DNA of 45,876 nt, from positions 1-45,876 of the forward strand of contig JALJEE010001526.1 in assembly GCA_023231475.1 (NCBI GenBank), given 5' to 3'. Below are positions 34,601 to 44,276 of the stretch, piece by piece. The stretch is from Seison nebaliae (Eukaryota > Rotifera > Pararotatoria > Seisonacea > Seisonidae). The notes below the pieces were generated by a model. The model saw only the letters and a list, made by a program, of their open reading frames with translations. It was not told the DNA's origin and made no database searches. Numbering within the stretch: position 1 is the first letter of the stretch; every line of letters starts with the position of its first letter. The position numbers were made by a program, and so were the translations under genes.

Positions 34601-35329
34601 TATGGTATGTCAAATTTATGGAACTTGTCACCATAATACTCGCAACGATTACAGTTATTGGTTATCGACGACAGCCAATCGTCCATTGGAAGATGTACCA
34701 CTCCAAGGAAAGAACATTACTGATTATATTAGCAGATGTACCGTTTGCATATCACAAGTACCGGTTAGAATAATTGGAATTGTTGTTTATTGGGAATTAA
34801 TTTTTCTCAACATGTTCAGATATTTGCAGTCCATTCACAAAGTCAACATCAAGTTGATTGTCCAGTAAATTCGAAGAAAATCAGATCAGGTTACAGTTTT
34901 GTGATGGCATCAGGCGCTGGAGGTACAGGAAGTGGTCAATCCCTCCAATCTCAGGGTTCTTGTCTCACAACTTATGCCGGTTAGTTTATTTCCTTTACTT
35001 GTTATTAAACATATCTCGAATAGAACGTCCATTCATTGAATGTAGCGGTCGAGGACGCTGCAGTTATTATGCCGCTGATCTAGCTTTCTGGATGGCGAGA
35101 ATCAACGACGAAGAAGAATTCAAAAAACCAAAACCGAAAGTGTTGAAGGGCAACGTACGTGAAATGATTAGTAGATGCTCCGTTAGTTTCCCCTTCGATT
35201 ATAGAAATGTAAGAATATTTTTTGTAAAAGGTTTGTATGGTCGATACGAGATCGAATAATCACAATTCATTCGCTGGAGATATCTATCCCAATATTGCGA
35301 GTAGTGGAGATTATTTCTATCAAACTTAA
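28688..35329 (+). CDS. type IV collagen alpha chain
   Basis: Eighteen exons, about 1,765 residues. Exon 1 (28688-28762) encodes a signal peptide ([18 protein letters not shown]) and is followed by a 531-nt intron. Exon 2 (29294-29596) opens with a four-cysteine 7S-type segment ([14 protein letters not shown]). Further exons: 29646-29810, 29858-30017, 30090-30265, 30308-30469, 30517-31030, 31081-31457, 31509-31773, 31829-32043, 32086-32626, 32676-32918, 32971-33194, 33248-34502, 34558-34763, 34820-34979, 35024-35181 and 35231-35329. Gly-X-Y repeats with many short interruptions reach about residue 1515. Two NC1 halves follow ([16 protein letters not shown] and [17 protein letters not shown]), ending SRCTVC and SRCSVCM. 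Length and interruptions match animal collagen IV, the network of basement membranes. After the last cysteine, 30 extra residues replace the usual short ending. Whether it is alpha-1 or alpha-2 type is not settled; NC1 details lean to alpha-2/LET-2. Confidence 0.95.
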
Positions 35330-35773
35330 TTAAAAATTAAGATAAGTGGTAGGAATTGGTCGAAAGAGAATAGAAAAGTCTATCCCTAAACACAGTCAAT
35401 AATTTCTCATCATTGAGGAGAATGAATTCTCGTTAATGAATAATCACTCTTTCCAATTCTCCTTCTTTTCACTTGTTATTTCGATTGGAATATCAATCTA
35501 ATTTATTATAACTTTCCGTTTCATCCATTTTTTCATTTTTTTTTCCATTTTTGTTGATCGTTCAAATTTTATAAAAATAATTCTTTGATAACATATTGAA
35601 TTTCCTTTCTTGTTTAAAAGGTTTTCCATTGGAATTTCCCTTATAATCACAATTTTTGTTTAATATATCTCACAATGTCTCACTTGTCAATCATCTTCAA
35701 TTGAAATTTCTATAAATCGAAATAATTTTAATACTCTAATGCGCGCTACTCCTTTACTCTAAGAAACTTCACT

Positions 35774-35920
35774 TATCCAACGGTTTATGCATATGCAGAT
35801 GATATTGTTTTGAATCCACGTCAACTAACTGAATTTAAAAAAAGAGATTATCATTCAATTAAATAATTGTGGAATAAAATGTAATGATACAAAATCAAAA
35901 ATTTTATGTAATATATATTT
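35774..35920 (+). mobile_element. LINE reverse-transcriptase fragment
   Basis: The frame reads YPTVYAYADDIVLNP, with YADD at 35792-35803, the catalytic box of non-LTR reverse transcriptases. Downstream, QLNNCGIKCNDTKSKIL resembles the LN.W...N.LK.N..KTK line that follows YADD in LINEs. Only about 150 bp is recognisable and it is decayed. It could be from the same family as the piece at 1.9 kb, but the two do not overlap. Confidence 0.5.
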
Positions 35921-36187
35921 TTCAAATGAATATCTGGAATTTCGGAACTTAAGTTGCAGGAAAATCATTTTTCTAAGTTGTCAAATGGATAACCGTAAGA
36001 AGACGTCTAGTTTTATCGAAAAGATTCGTTCAAACTTTCGAAGATCCTTTTCTTCATTCATCCTTAAATGCAAATTTTTGTCGATTAAATTAAGCTTAAA
36101 GTTATTTAGAACATTTTCTACTGATTTCTAAGGTATTCAGTGTTTCCTCGCCTATACCTTAAAATTACCTTTTTATGGGCGTGCGTA

Positions 36188-36198
36188 GCGCAGTGGTC
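36188..36198 (+). other. tRNA A-box-like sequence
   Basis: TAGCGCAGTGG matches the internal A-box of tRNA genes and tRNA-derived SINEs. No B-box and no D-stem partner follow, so this is not a tRNA gene. Confidence 0.3.
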
Positions 36199-36230
36199 TA
36201 TGTATGTTAATTTACATTATTGACACATAC

Positions 36231-36330
36231 AATGTGCACATTAATCTTTAAAAAAAGTATACAGTACAAAAGCTATACATTTTGATGTTATATACTTAAA
36301 ATACTTTTTTTATTAATTAATGTGTGCATT
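36231..36330. repeat. imperfect 30-bp inverted repeat (hairpin element)
   Basis: Arms 36231-36260 and 36301-36330 pair over 30 positions with a handful of mismatches, leaving a 40-bp loop. The arms hold an oligo-A/oligo-T run and GTGCAC/GTGTGC. It sits 30 bp after the A-box-like site. It could be a foldback element or a small hairpin RNA. Confidence 0.6.
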
Positions 36331-36980
36331 ATGCTTTGACTATGCATCTTAGCAAAAATCGTTTTCGTCGGTGATAAATAATGTTCTATCACTTTTTGAG
36401 TCCGAGGTAGTTGAAGTTCCCTTGTTAGAGTTACCACCTTTTCCACTATTGCTAATGTCGAGGTATTGCGCGCTTATTACCAACATCACTAATTCACTAT
36501 TCGCATTTCCATCCTTTCATCAATGTGAAGAGTTCAACTGAGTTGAATCAACTCTCCTATTAAATTCTTTTGCAAATATTACGATTTAGAATATCCACAA
36601 TTTCTCGCTTCATTGACGGAAATGATGAATTCCTTCAACATTTCTGAACTCATTCCCAATAATTTATTTCCATTTATCTCTGGAAGCCAATCATTGGCAA
36701 ATGACTTCAATGAATTATCATTATTTCTTTTTACATTACCACGAGGGAATTATTAATTTAAATATTTAAAAAAATACTTACAAATTGTTAATTGTTTTCC
36801 ACAACAACAAATTTATTAAATTAAAAAAAAACGTTTGTTAGATAAATAGATGAAATCTCTTAAAACTAAATTGTCAATCTCAATTCTCCGATTTCTTTTG
36901 AGATGTTCTCAAGTTTCTTTTCGTCCGAACATTTCCCACATTCCAATTACTCCATTACTCTAATTATTAATAATGTAGAA

Positions 36981-36986
36981 TTTATT
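36981..36986 (-). terminator. polyadenylation signal (AATAAA on minus strand)
   Basis: About 17 bp after the parvin stop codon. Confidence 0.5.
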
Positions 36987-37002
36987 TTCCATATTGTTTT
37001 GA

Positions 37003-38306
37003 TTAGTTGAATTCCAATTGAGATTGTTTCTTCTCATAAGTTTGTGTGAGAATTTCTAAACAATTCAAACACGATTGAACGTCTCCTTTGGCGATATCTG
37101 AAAAAGGAAGAATTTGTCGAGGAATGTTAAAAAAGAGGAGAAACTGCTTGCATCCAAATTCGATATGTTCATTCCTCGATTTCTCATTAATTTCAATGTG
37201 AATGAAATGAGAAATTGATTAAGATTATCTTGTGGTCGTTGCTTCCTCGTCACCGATGCCACATTGACAAAACAATTATTGAAAATACAAAAAATTTTCA
37301 ATAATATCTTACCGTCACTCACATCAGTTATGAAGTCGATGGATTGATTAATTGTACGTATAATTCCGTTCGTTTTTTGCAGAATAATTAATCGAGATCG
37401 ACTACCTTCCGTCAAATTAAAGTTTTGAAATGATCTGGAACGAAAATCAGATGCTAATGCTTTACGTTTCTCTTTCGTGGATAGAATGAGTAAATTCTCG
37501 AAGAATTCGTTTGGGAGAATTTTCTCGTTCCGATAATCAGTTCGAAAGATTCCCGTTTCGTCATCCTTCTTCACTTCCAAAACTCTGATCATTACTTTAT
37601 CGGGGAGACGTCTCTTCTCCATGGATTGAGTGTCGAATATTTGAAGAAGATAAATAAGTAGACGAAGAATACTTAACTATTAAGAGAATTGAATGGAATT
37701 GACAAATAGAAAATAAGAACGAGATTTTTATTGAAAATTGAATCACAATTCCATGGAATTTTTATTCGACTAAACGGAATGAGAGTTGCCGTCAACGTCT
37801 GATTATATCGATTTTTTATTTCCTCTTGGAAAATTTTTAGTGTTCGACGCAGATTCTCTTTTTGACTCCATTTGTTCATGTATAATTTAAATTCTATGAC
37901 GTCATTTTTCATGTATTTTCTGTTCGATAAGAATTGATCGTCAGTAAAATATGAATCATTTTCATGAAATAAATCATATGCGAGATATTGGAATATCTGG
38001 AAAATGTGAAGTATAATAATTGAAAATTCTAACTTCACCATCATGAAGATCATTCGAAAATTGACGAGTTGTCACGACAATATCATATTTAGCTAATCGT
38101 CGATTCAACCACGATGTCAAATTAATTAGTAGATATTGGAACGGTTCATTCTTATCTACATACTTCTTCTCAATGAATTGTATTGTATGACAATTAAGAT
38201 CGAGTAAAGATTGAGAATAAGAGGAAGTAGGAGAAAAATCATCATATGGAAATGATAATCGTCGCCAGATGTTATAGTCGATGATTTCGTCGCCAGTTAG
38301 ACTCAT
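37003..38306 (-). CDS. parvin (integrin-linked adhesion adaptor)
   Basis: Four exons: 38034-38306, 37721-37996, 37145-37676 and 37003-37097, giving 391 residues against about 370-375 for parvins. Splicing was decisive. It yields the CH1 end DLHDGEIFQYLAYDLF (family DLYDGQVLQKLL), WNCDSIFNKNLLSILRLLIYL (173 on; family WNVDSIHAKNLVAILHLLVAL) and RLPDKVMIRVLEV (206 on). CH2 holds DVSDGKILLKIF (DGK at 304-306) and a C-terminal INRGDVQSCL-like segment, NIAKGDVQSCLNCLEIL, equivalent to the family's DLKSTLRVLYNLFTKY. Parvin joins ILK and PINCH in the complex linking integrins to actin; in worms it is pat-6. The protein is strongly diverged, particularly between the CH domains. It follows EXOSC10 by 120 bp on the same strand and lies 1.7 kb from the end of the collagen IV gene. 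Confidence 0.85.
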
Positions 38307-38426
38307 AATTTCTGGAAGTATAATGAAAAAATTGAGTGAATTACTGAGATAATTCGTTTTATTTTCAAAATGGAAATTTCGAGAAAATGTTCTTGAAAAA
38401 AAAAGGTGTTGAAAAAGAAATTAAAT
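38307..38426 (-). promoter_or_regulatory. EXOSC10-parvin intercistronic spacer
   Basis: Read on the minus strand, it contains AATAAA at 38363-38358, then a T-rich tract ending TTCCAG (AG at 38313-38312) just 5 nt before the parvin ATG. This order, poly(A) signal then acceptor then start codon within 120 bp, is what a trans-spliced operon looks like in nematodes. A 5'-UTR intron acceptor is the alternative. Confidence 0.4.
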
Positions 38427-41400
38427 TTATTTTCGCTTCTTCGTAAAACGGTGCGGTTTCTTCGTTTTCGGTTTGGCATAATTATTTTGATTCATATTAA
38501 ATTTCGATTTATTCTCTTCCGCTCTCTCCCACGATTTCTCCAACATTTCCTTTTTCTCCACATCGCTCATCTTTATATCAATGTCATTTGAGACATCTGA
38601 TAATAATACGTTTGTTGGCTCCGAATTATCGATAGTTTCTGGTTCATTTGGTAATTGATTATATTTCGGTTTCTCGAAACCCATCATCGTCGTCGTAACG
38701 ATATTATGAAGTTTAGTATTTTTCAGTTTTGTTCTCTTGTTCAATTTCTGACTAGGCTTTTTCAGATACCATGTCTGATCACCATCGTCATTATCATTGA
38801 AGAGAGCATGATCTAATCGTTGAGTTCTTTGTTCTTCATTGAGATAATGAGTTGGAATGAATCGTATGAATGGATCAATCATGAGACTCTTGATAAATTC
38901 CACTTTGGCATTCTTCTTTTTCTGACGAGGAAATATCGAATTATCAAAAGATGGAATTAGACAAGTAAATTTCTCTTTTTCCATTTCATTTTCATGTTCA
39001 TTGAAATGAAGGAGATCATGTAGAATATAAAGGAGATTGAGAGGATCATATTTCGTGTTGATACATTCATAGAAATTATTGGAATTACTGTTTTTGATGA
39101 GTGACAATTCAGAATGATGAGCATTCTCAATAAACAGGAATAAATCCTGACGTTGAATAATCGTTCTCTTCTCATATGAATCGATACTCTTCCGCCAAAA
39201 ATAATTTGATTTCATCGCCAACGGTAACATGTACATGTCATCAAAGAGAAATTTCGTTTTTTTAATATCCATTTTAGCGAGAGTGTCTTTCAATTCTTCC
39301 CGATAATAACCAGAATTGAATTCATGATCTTTATCCGAATTCAAATGAATATGATATGAATATTCTTCGTCCCATTCGTTCCAATTGAGACGAGCAGCAT
39401 GTTCCACCAGATTCTCTTCTGTTTTCGTGGTGGTCGGTTCAGGAATTGGGAAGATATATACCTGAGATAATGGAATTTTTCGATTAGGAACAGTTTGAGT
39501 AACTTCCATTAATTTTTGAAATATTTGACAAGATCGATATCGAGCAAATGATGATGTTGAACAACGGAGAGCTACGGCCGTTTCATCTTTCGGAATATTC
39601 TCACACAATTGAATAAGAGAATATTTCTTGAGAATTGAATGAGGACTTTCGTCGTGAATTCTTGCATTATAATCACGCCATTCACTCAAGAGAAGATAAG
39701 CAGCGAATTGTTGTGCATCCATTTGTGTATTTTGAGCGAGATGTAATGCCTCTTTCCTAATGGCATTGGCACGTTTCTCATGACAAATGCGGACGACTTC
39801 CCTCATGGAAGAAGCAAGAGAGAGATCGAGATAATTGACAGAATGTCTTTTATGGTAATGAGTAGTGGCTTGAATGGCAGTGATAATGAAAGCGAGTTGA
39901 GTATATGTCACACGTCTCGCTTCTAAGAGAGAGAAGAATTGATTATTAAAGAGCAAATTGTTATCAATTTTTATCTCGAATTTTATCGTCTCATCAATTA
40001 AAATATTCACTCTCTCCTTGTCCTCGTCATGTTCGATGGAGAATTGATCAATTGTCATAAAATTCATGTCGTCCGTCATTCGCGCGAGAATATACATAAG
40101 ATAATGAACATCCATTCTCGCATATTCCATCATACTATTGCTCAACGGACGAATAGACCAATCACACAATTTAATATATTCAGCTTTCTCCACTCCACAA
40201 TAATAGGACAAAAGATATGCTAATGAATGTTTCCTCAATTGGAGTAGACAAGACAAATTGTACGTATCGATCATATTGACAATATAAATGCCGAAATCAC
40301 GTTGTAAATAATGAAGATCTGAATCAGCCCCATGAAACACTTTCAAATATTTTTCGTTCAACATTATCTCGTTCAATCGTTGAATGATTTTCCCATCTAA
40401 TTCAATCGTGTCTATCACATAATCCATTCCTGTCACTCCGATCTGCATCAATGCTGTGACACCTTGGAAAGAATGTTTGCAGAAGAATTCGAGATCGATC
40501 GCCAAACATTTGTGTCCTCTCAAATTTCCCAACATTTCATCGAACGCGTCTTCTGTATCAACAAATTTAAATTGAGTTTCATGAAGACTTTTTGGTTTCG
40601 GTTCATATTCTTGAACGATCTCCAACAATTTCTTCAATTCACCTTCTTCGTCTTCCATCCAATTCTCAGCAGTTCGTTTACACTCATTATCTTGTATCGA
40701 ATAATATAATGTCTCGTCTTTCAATAAATTCACCAATTCATTTTCTTCCATTTGGTAATTATTGAATAATTTCTCATAATTCTCATTCCATTTTAATGAT
40801 GTTAATAAATTGTCGTTGTCCGTTCTCTTGACGAGTGGAATAAAAGGAAGAATTATTCCATTCTTCTTCGCATTATGATCCGTATTTCTTTTCGATATCT
40901 CATCGTTCTGATCGTCGTCATCCACTTCCATCCTCTCCAACTTCTCTCCACCATCCTGCATCGATTCATATAATTGTCTCCAATTCGATGTGATATGTCT
41001 CGAATAAAACGATGATTTATCATTTCTTCCTCCATCCGATCTCAATGGTGTCGATCGATTCATAGAGACATCGGGAGATTCTTCACTCTCTATCGACTTT
41101 CGACGAACGAACAAATTTAACGAATTTATCTTCTTCGATTGTTCTTTCTTCCCATCAGCATCGTCCAGCAAATTTGAAATTCTCTCAATCATTCCGTCAT
41201 TGAAATCCACCAACTTCTCATCATAATCCTCCAGAATATTATTCATTCCACCGATAGCAGTCGAAAGTACTCGTCTCATCTGGAAGACACCATATCCATT
41301 ATAATGAAGTAATCGATCAATGGAATCAGAAACGGTATTCGATTGTTCCTTCTGGAACTGTTTAAACTCCTCGAACAATGACATATAATCAAATTTCTCA

Positions 41401-41489
41401 TATAACGGCAATCTCATCGAACTCTTCATCGTACCTACCACAACTTTCATCAATTCTTCCATCTCCACATTTTCCTTTGATTTAGTCAT
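38427..41489 (-). CDS. EXOSC10: exosome component 10 (Rrp6-type 3'-5' exoribonuclease)
   Basis: An intronless frame of 1,020 residues starting MTKSKENVEMEEL. An N-terminal helical PMC2NT region (about 1-110) would bind the Rrp47/C1D partner. The DEDD-Y exonuclease follows: AIDLEFF (D332, E334), FHGADSDLHYLQRDFG and SYARMDVHYLMYI. Then comes an HRDC-type helical domain containing YLLLSEWRDYNARIHDES. The C-terminal 350 residues are charged and end in a Lys/Arg-rich probable nuclear signal (TKKPHRFTKKRK). The protein trims rRNA, snoRNA and unstable nuclear RNAs with the exosome. It is longer than human EXOSC10 (885) through linkers. The stop codon overlaps an AATAAA. No catalytic residue appears lost. 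Confidence 0.94.
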   Translation of the reverse strand: MTKSKENVEMEELMKVVVGTMKSSMRLPLYEKFDYMSLFEEFKQFQKEQSNTVSDSIDRLLHYNGYGVFQMRRVLSTAIGGMNNILEDYDEKLVDFNDGMIERISNLLDDADGKKEQSKKINSLNLFVRRKSIESEESPDVSMNRSTPLRSDGGRNDKSSFYSRHITSNWRQLYESMQDGGEKLERMEVDDDDQNDEISKRNTDHNAKKNGIILPFIPLVKRTDNDNLLTSLKWNENYEKLFNNYQMEENELVNLLKDETLYYSIQDNECKRTAENWMEDEEGELKKLLEIVQEYEPKPKSLHETQFKFVDTEDAFDEMLGNLRGHKCLAIDLEFFCKHSFQGVTALMQIGVTGMDYVIDTIELDGKIIQRLNEIMLNEKYLKVFHGADSDLHYLQRDFGIYIVNMIDTYNLSCLLQLRKHSLAYLLSYYCGVEKAEYIKLCDWSIRPLSNSMMEYARMDVHYLMYILARMTDDMNFMTIDQFSIEHDEDKERVNILIDETIKFEIKIDNNLLFNNQFFSLLEARRVTYTQLAFIITAIQATTHYHKRHSVNYLDLSLASSMREVVRICHEKRANAIRKEALHLAQNTQMDAQQFAAYLLLSEWRDYNARIHDESPHSILKKYSLIQLCENIPKDETAVALRCSTSSFARYRSCQIFQKLMEVTQTVPNRKIPLSQVYIFPIPEPTTTKTEENLVEHAARLNWNEWDEEYSYHIHLNSDKDHEFNSGYYREELKDTLAKMDIKKTKFLFDDMYMLPLAMKSNYFWRKSIDSYEKRTIIQRQDLFLFIENAHHSELSLIKNSNSNNFYECINTKYDPLNLLYILHDLLHFNEHENEMEKEKFTCLIPSFDNSIFPRQKKKNAKVEFIKSLMIDPFIRFIPTHYLNEEQRTQRLDHALFNDNDDGDQTWYLKKPSQKLNKRTKLKNTKLHNIVTTTMMGFEKPKYNQLPNEPETIDNSEPTNVLLSDVSNDIDIKMSDVEKKEMLEKSWERAEENKSKFNMNQNNYAKPKTKKPHRFTKKRK

Positions 41490-41987
41490 TTGATTTCACT
41501 TATTTCAACACTTATCAACTTTTGATCACGTTAAATGAATTAAGTTGGAGTAAGCCAAATTTTCTTTTTAAATATCATCAGTTCAACGAAATTCTTCCTG
41601 TTAAATTCTCATCAATTAATCTCTTCTCAAACTCACTTCCCCTACTCACTACACTAACGATATTTATCAATTAATTTTAAAGTTTTCTAAGGTTTATCAA
41701 ATTTTACCAAATTAAATTTATTCTCAATCTTTTTAAGGTTAATTTATTAAATTAATTGTTACCAAGTTAAAATTATTTTCAATTTTTCTAAAACTTATCA
41801 AATTTGAATTTACGTTTAACATTTCTCAAACATTATCCAGTCGAACTTATTTTCAATTTTGTTTTCCATTTATGAATCGTCGGAAGTGATTTCTTTTCAA
41901 CAATCTTTATTGAATGTATTAATAATTATTAATTTAATAATGAAAAATTGGAATGAGGGAAAAAGTACATAAGAAAGTGGAAATCGA
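41490..41987. other. divergent intergenic region with weak repeats
   Basis: From about 41690 to 41860 a roughly 55-65-bp AT-rich unit around ARRYTTATCAAATT...TTATTYTCAAT recurs about three times in degenerate form. No gene seen. Confidence 0.35.
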
Positions 41988-42242
41988 ATGAGAATTGACT
42001 TTTCAATGTTTCCACTTTATCTTCCGTTTCTTCTTAACTTCTCTCTCGTTTGTGTTGTTCTCAAATTATTTTACTCAGCGTATCAATTGGTTCGAATGAA
42101 CTACAGATTCAGTAACTTCATTCTCGTTTTCCGATTGAATGCCAATAGATGGAAAGAAAATGAAGATATTAATCACTTAATCCCGAACACTAATCGCCGT
42201 GATAATTCTATCGCTCCGCACATTCCACAAATGCTTCTCTAG
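41988..42242 (+). CDS. possible small single-pass membrane protein
   Basis: An 84-codon frame (MRIDFSMFPLYLPFLLNFSL then VCVVLKLF) with one long hydrophobic stretch at about residues 7-30, followed by a charged tail with Asn/Arg. An AATAAA 93 bp after the stop and codon use like the neighbours favour a real gene. No homologue comes to mind and it could be chance or part of a spliced gene. Confidence 0.4.
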   Translation: MRIDFSMFPLYLPFLLNFSLVCVVLKLFYSAYQLVRMNYRFSNFILVFRLNANRWKENEDINHLIPNTNRRDNSIAPHIPQMLL

Positions 42243-42839
42243 TGTCACCAACTCGAATAATGAATTTCAAACAAATAGGAATAATTGTTCGAAGAGGAAG
42301 ATGAACGTTTTCATTATTCCAAACATTTTCTTTCAATAAAAATCTTCTTATTTTCCAGTTCTCAAAAAAATTAATCAAAAAATTCTTTCATATCTGTGTA
42401 TTGTTTTCATCAACATTTATTCGTCCATAAGTGGGAAATCATCTTCGTCAACTTGAAGAATTAGACAATGTCGTTAAATGTACAAGGTACAACGTACCAT
42501 AAGATAATTGACTGTGGAACTACTGTACTACAATTAAGATGACAATTATTTATCAAATATCATTATTCTATAAAGTGTATGATGGAATTAAAGATGGTGG
42601 AATTAGTATTCAATAATAAGTGTCGATTTGGTGAAAGCTCATCATCATCTGAATATTTATTCAATAAAATTCTTTTTTTGTTTATTTTAAATTCAACAAA
42701 CTAATCTTCATTGTCTTTCTCTATTCACTTCAACTTCATCCTCATTAATGAGACGTTGACTTCATTCTAAACATCTAACCTAATAAACTTTTATTAACTC
42801 TTCATTTTTTTCTCAAGAATTATTCACATATGAATTAAC
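42243..42839. other. intergenic region upstream of PLD3-like gene
   Basis: Holds an AATAAA at 42335-42340 for the small upstream gene, and a short palindrome GGTAC-AAC-GTACC at 42486-42498. No gene seen. Confidence 0.4.
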
Positions 42840-44276
42840 ATGTCAGTCGACCATCAATTTGTTCGGTTTTTTTCGTCGTGTCTTTTCGTCGTTGTTTGTC
42901 TCATTTTCATTTGGATCGTTCCCAAACTTCAAATTTTCAAGGAGAATGATAACTGGAGAATAATTGTGAATTATTATGAAGTTCATTCTCAGCCAACTGA
43001 AAATTATGTGAATGAACAAGAAGTTATTCAGGAGGATTGTCAATTGACCATCGTCGAATCCATTCCAGAAAAGTTGACGTATCCACCTGATTCATTCCAA
43101 TCGGTTAGTACTTATGACGCTTGGGCGAGATTGATAGATAAGGCAAAATCGAATATCAGCGTTGCGACATATTATTGGACATTATCGCCTCAAGATACAC
43201 CGTCATCATTCCTTCCCAATGATACGGTTTACGGCGAGACGATTTTGAAGAAATTAAAAGACAAATCGAAGAGTTTGAAATTGAGATTGATTCATGACGA
43301 TTCTTCCAAAAGATCCACCTTCAACAAAGAACTTCGAGAATTATCGGAAATGGAAACGGTTGAAATACGGAAATTTAATATGACTCATTATCTCAACACA
43401 GGAATTCTCCATACGAAACTTTGGATTGTTGACGACGAACATTTTTACGTTGGATCAGCTAACAACGATTGGCGATCCTTAAGTCAAGTGAAGGAGTTAG
43501 GATTATTGGCAGAGAATTGTAAAACCTTAACAAATGATATCAATAAAATTTTCGAACAATATTGGTTCCTTGCTATCGATACCAATTCGACTACGTATCC
43601 CGAATTGCCACAAGTTTGGAATGAGAAATATTATACTCCATTCAATTATAACAATCAAAACAAACAGCAATTTAACGGAAGTGATCGATCGTCTATCTAT
43701 ATTTCCAGTTCTCCCCCACCACTAGTTCCAGGAACGGGTCGGAATGACGACATAACTGCCCTCGTCACTACGGTGGGTGATGCTGAGAAATTTATTCATA
43801 TTGCTGTCATGTCTTATGATGAAGCGATTATCTTTGATCGAGAAACGGGTTTCACTTTCTGGCCTGTTATACATGACGCCATAATTGCGGCCGCTATCGA
43901 CCATAAAGTTCAGGTGAAATTGCTCATGTCCAAATGGGCACACACATCAAACGATATGATAATTTATTTGAAGAATTTGGCATCACTTCATCATCTTCGA
44001 CATCAAGTCCAAATCGAAGTCAAATTGTTTAATGTTCCTTGTTATGACATGATCCAATGTCAAATACCGTTTGCCCGAGTGAATCACAACAAGTATTTGG
44101 TGACGGATAAAACGGCCTATATAGGAACCTCCAATTGGTCCGGTGATTACTTTACATCGACTGGTGGTATATCCGTTGTGGCGACGAATGAAACTTCCCA
44201 TTTAGTAAATAATCTTCAAAAGATTTTCGATCGTGACTGGTTTTCTGAACATGCAAAATTCATCCACGATTATTAA
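42840..44276 (+). CDS. PLD3/PLD4-like 5'-3' exonuclease family protein
   Basis: An intronless frame of 478 residues, close to human PLD3 (490). One hydrophobic segment at about residues 9-29 acts as a type II signal anchor, so the rest faces the lumen. Two HKD motifs are intact: HTKLWIVDD (H191, K193, D198) followed by GSANNDWRS, and HNKYLVTD (H416, K418, D423) followed by GTSNWSGDYF. Several NxS/T sequons fit a luminal glycoprotein. Despite the phospholipase name, mammalian PLD3 and PLD4 are lysosomal nucleases that degrade single-stranded DNA and RNA. An AATAAA lies at 44315-44320. Confidence 0.93.
   Translation: MSVDHQFVRFFSSCLFVVVCLIFIWIVPKLQIFKENDNWRIIVNYYEVHSQPTENYVNEQEVIQEDCQLTIVESIPEKLTYPPDSFQSVSTYDAWARLIDKAKSNISVATYYWTLSPQDTPSSFLPNDTVYGETILKKLKDKSKSLKLRLIHDDSSKRSTFNKELRELSEMETVEIRKFNMTHYLNTGILHTKLWIVDDEHFYVGSANNDWRSLSQVKELGLLAENCKTLTNDINKIFEQYWFLAIDTNSTTYPELPQVWNEKYYTPFNYNNQNKQQFNGSDRSSIYISSSPPPLVPGTGRNDDITALVTTVGDAEKFIHIAVMSYDEAIIFDRETGFTFWPVIHDAIIAAAIDHKVQVKLLMSKWAHTSNDMIIYLKNLASLHHLRHQVQIEVKLFNVPCYDMIQCQIPFARVNHNKYLVTDKTAYIGTSNWSGDYFTSTGGISVVATNETSHLVNNLQKIFDRDWFSEHAKFIHDY

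Larger units (their letters stand above)
35330..37002. other. gene-poor region downstream of collagen
   Basis: Contains a reverse-transcriptase scrap, an A-box-like site and a hairpin repeat, listed separately. No host gene seen. Confidence 0.45.

Noticed and set aside
35182-35204. A 23-nt intron near the collagen 3' end giving SRCSKC
   Set aside because: The 49-nt intron to 35230 gives SRCSVCM, a better match to NC1, and has a normal length.
36181-36260. tRNA gene
   Set aside because: Only the A-box matches; there is no B-box, no D-stem partner and no acceptor-stem pairing.
37098-37312. A 215-nt parvin intron from a strong GTAAGA donor
   Set aside because: It would delete the middle of the CH2 domain; the 47-nt intron at 37098-37144 keeps a complete domain.
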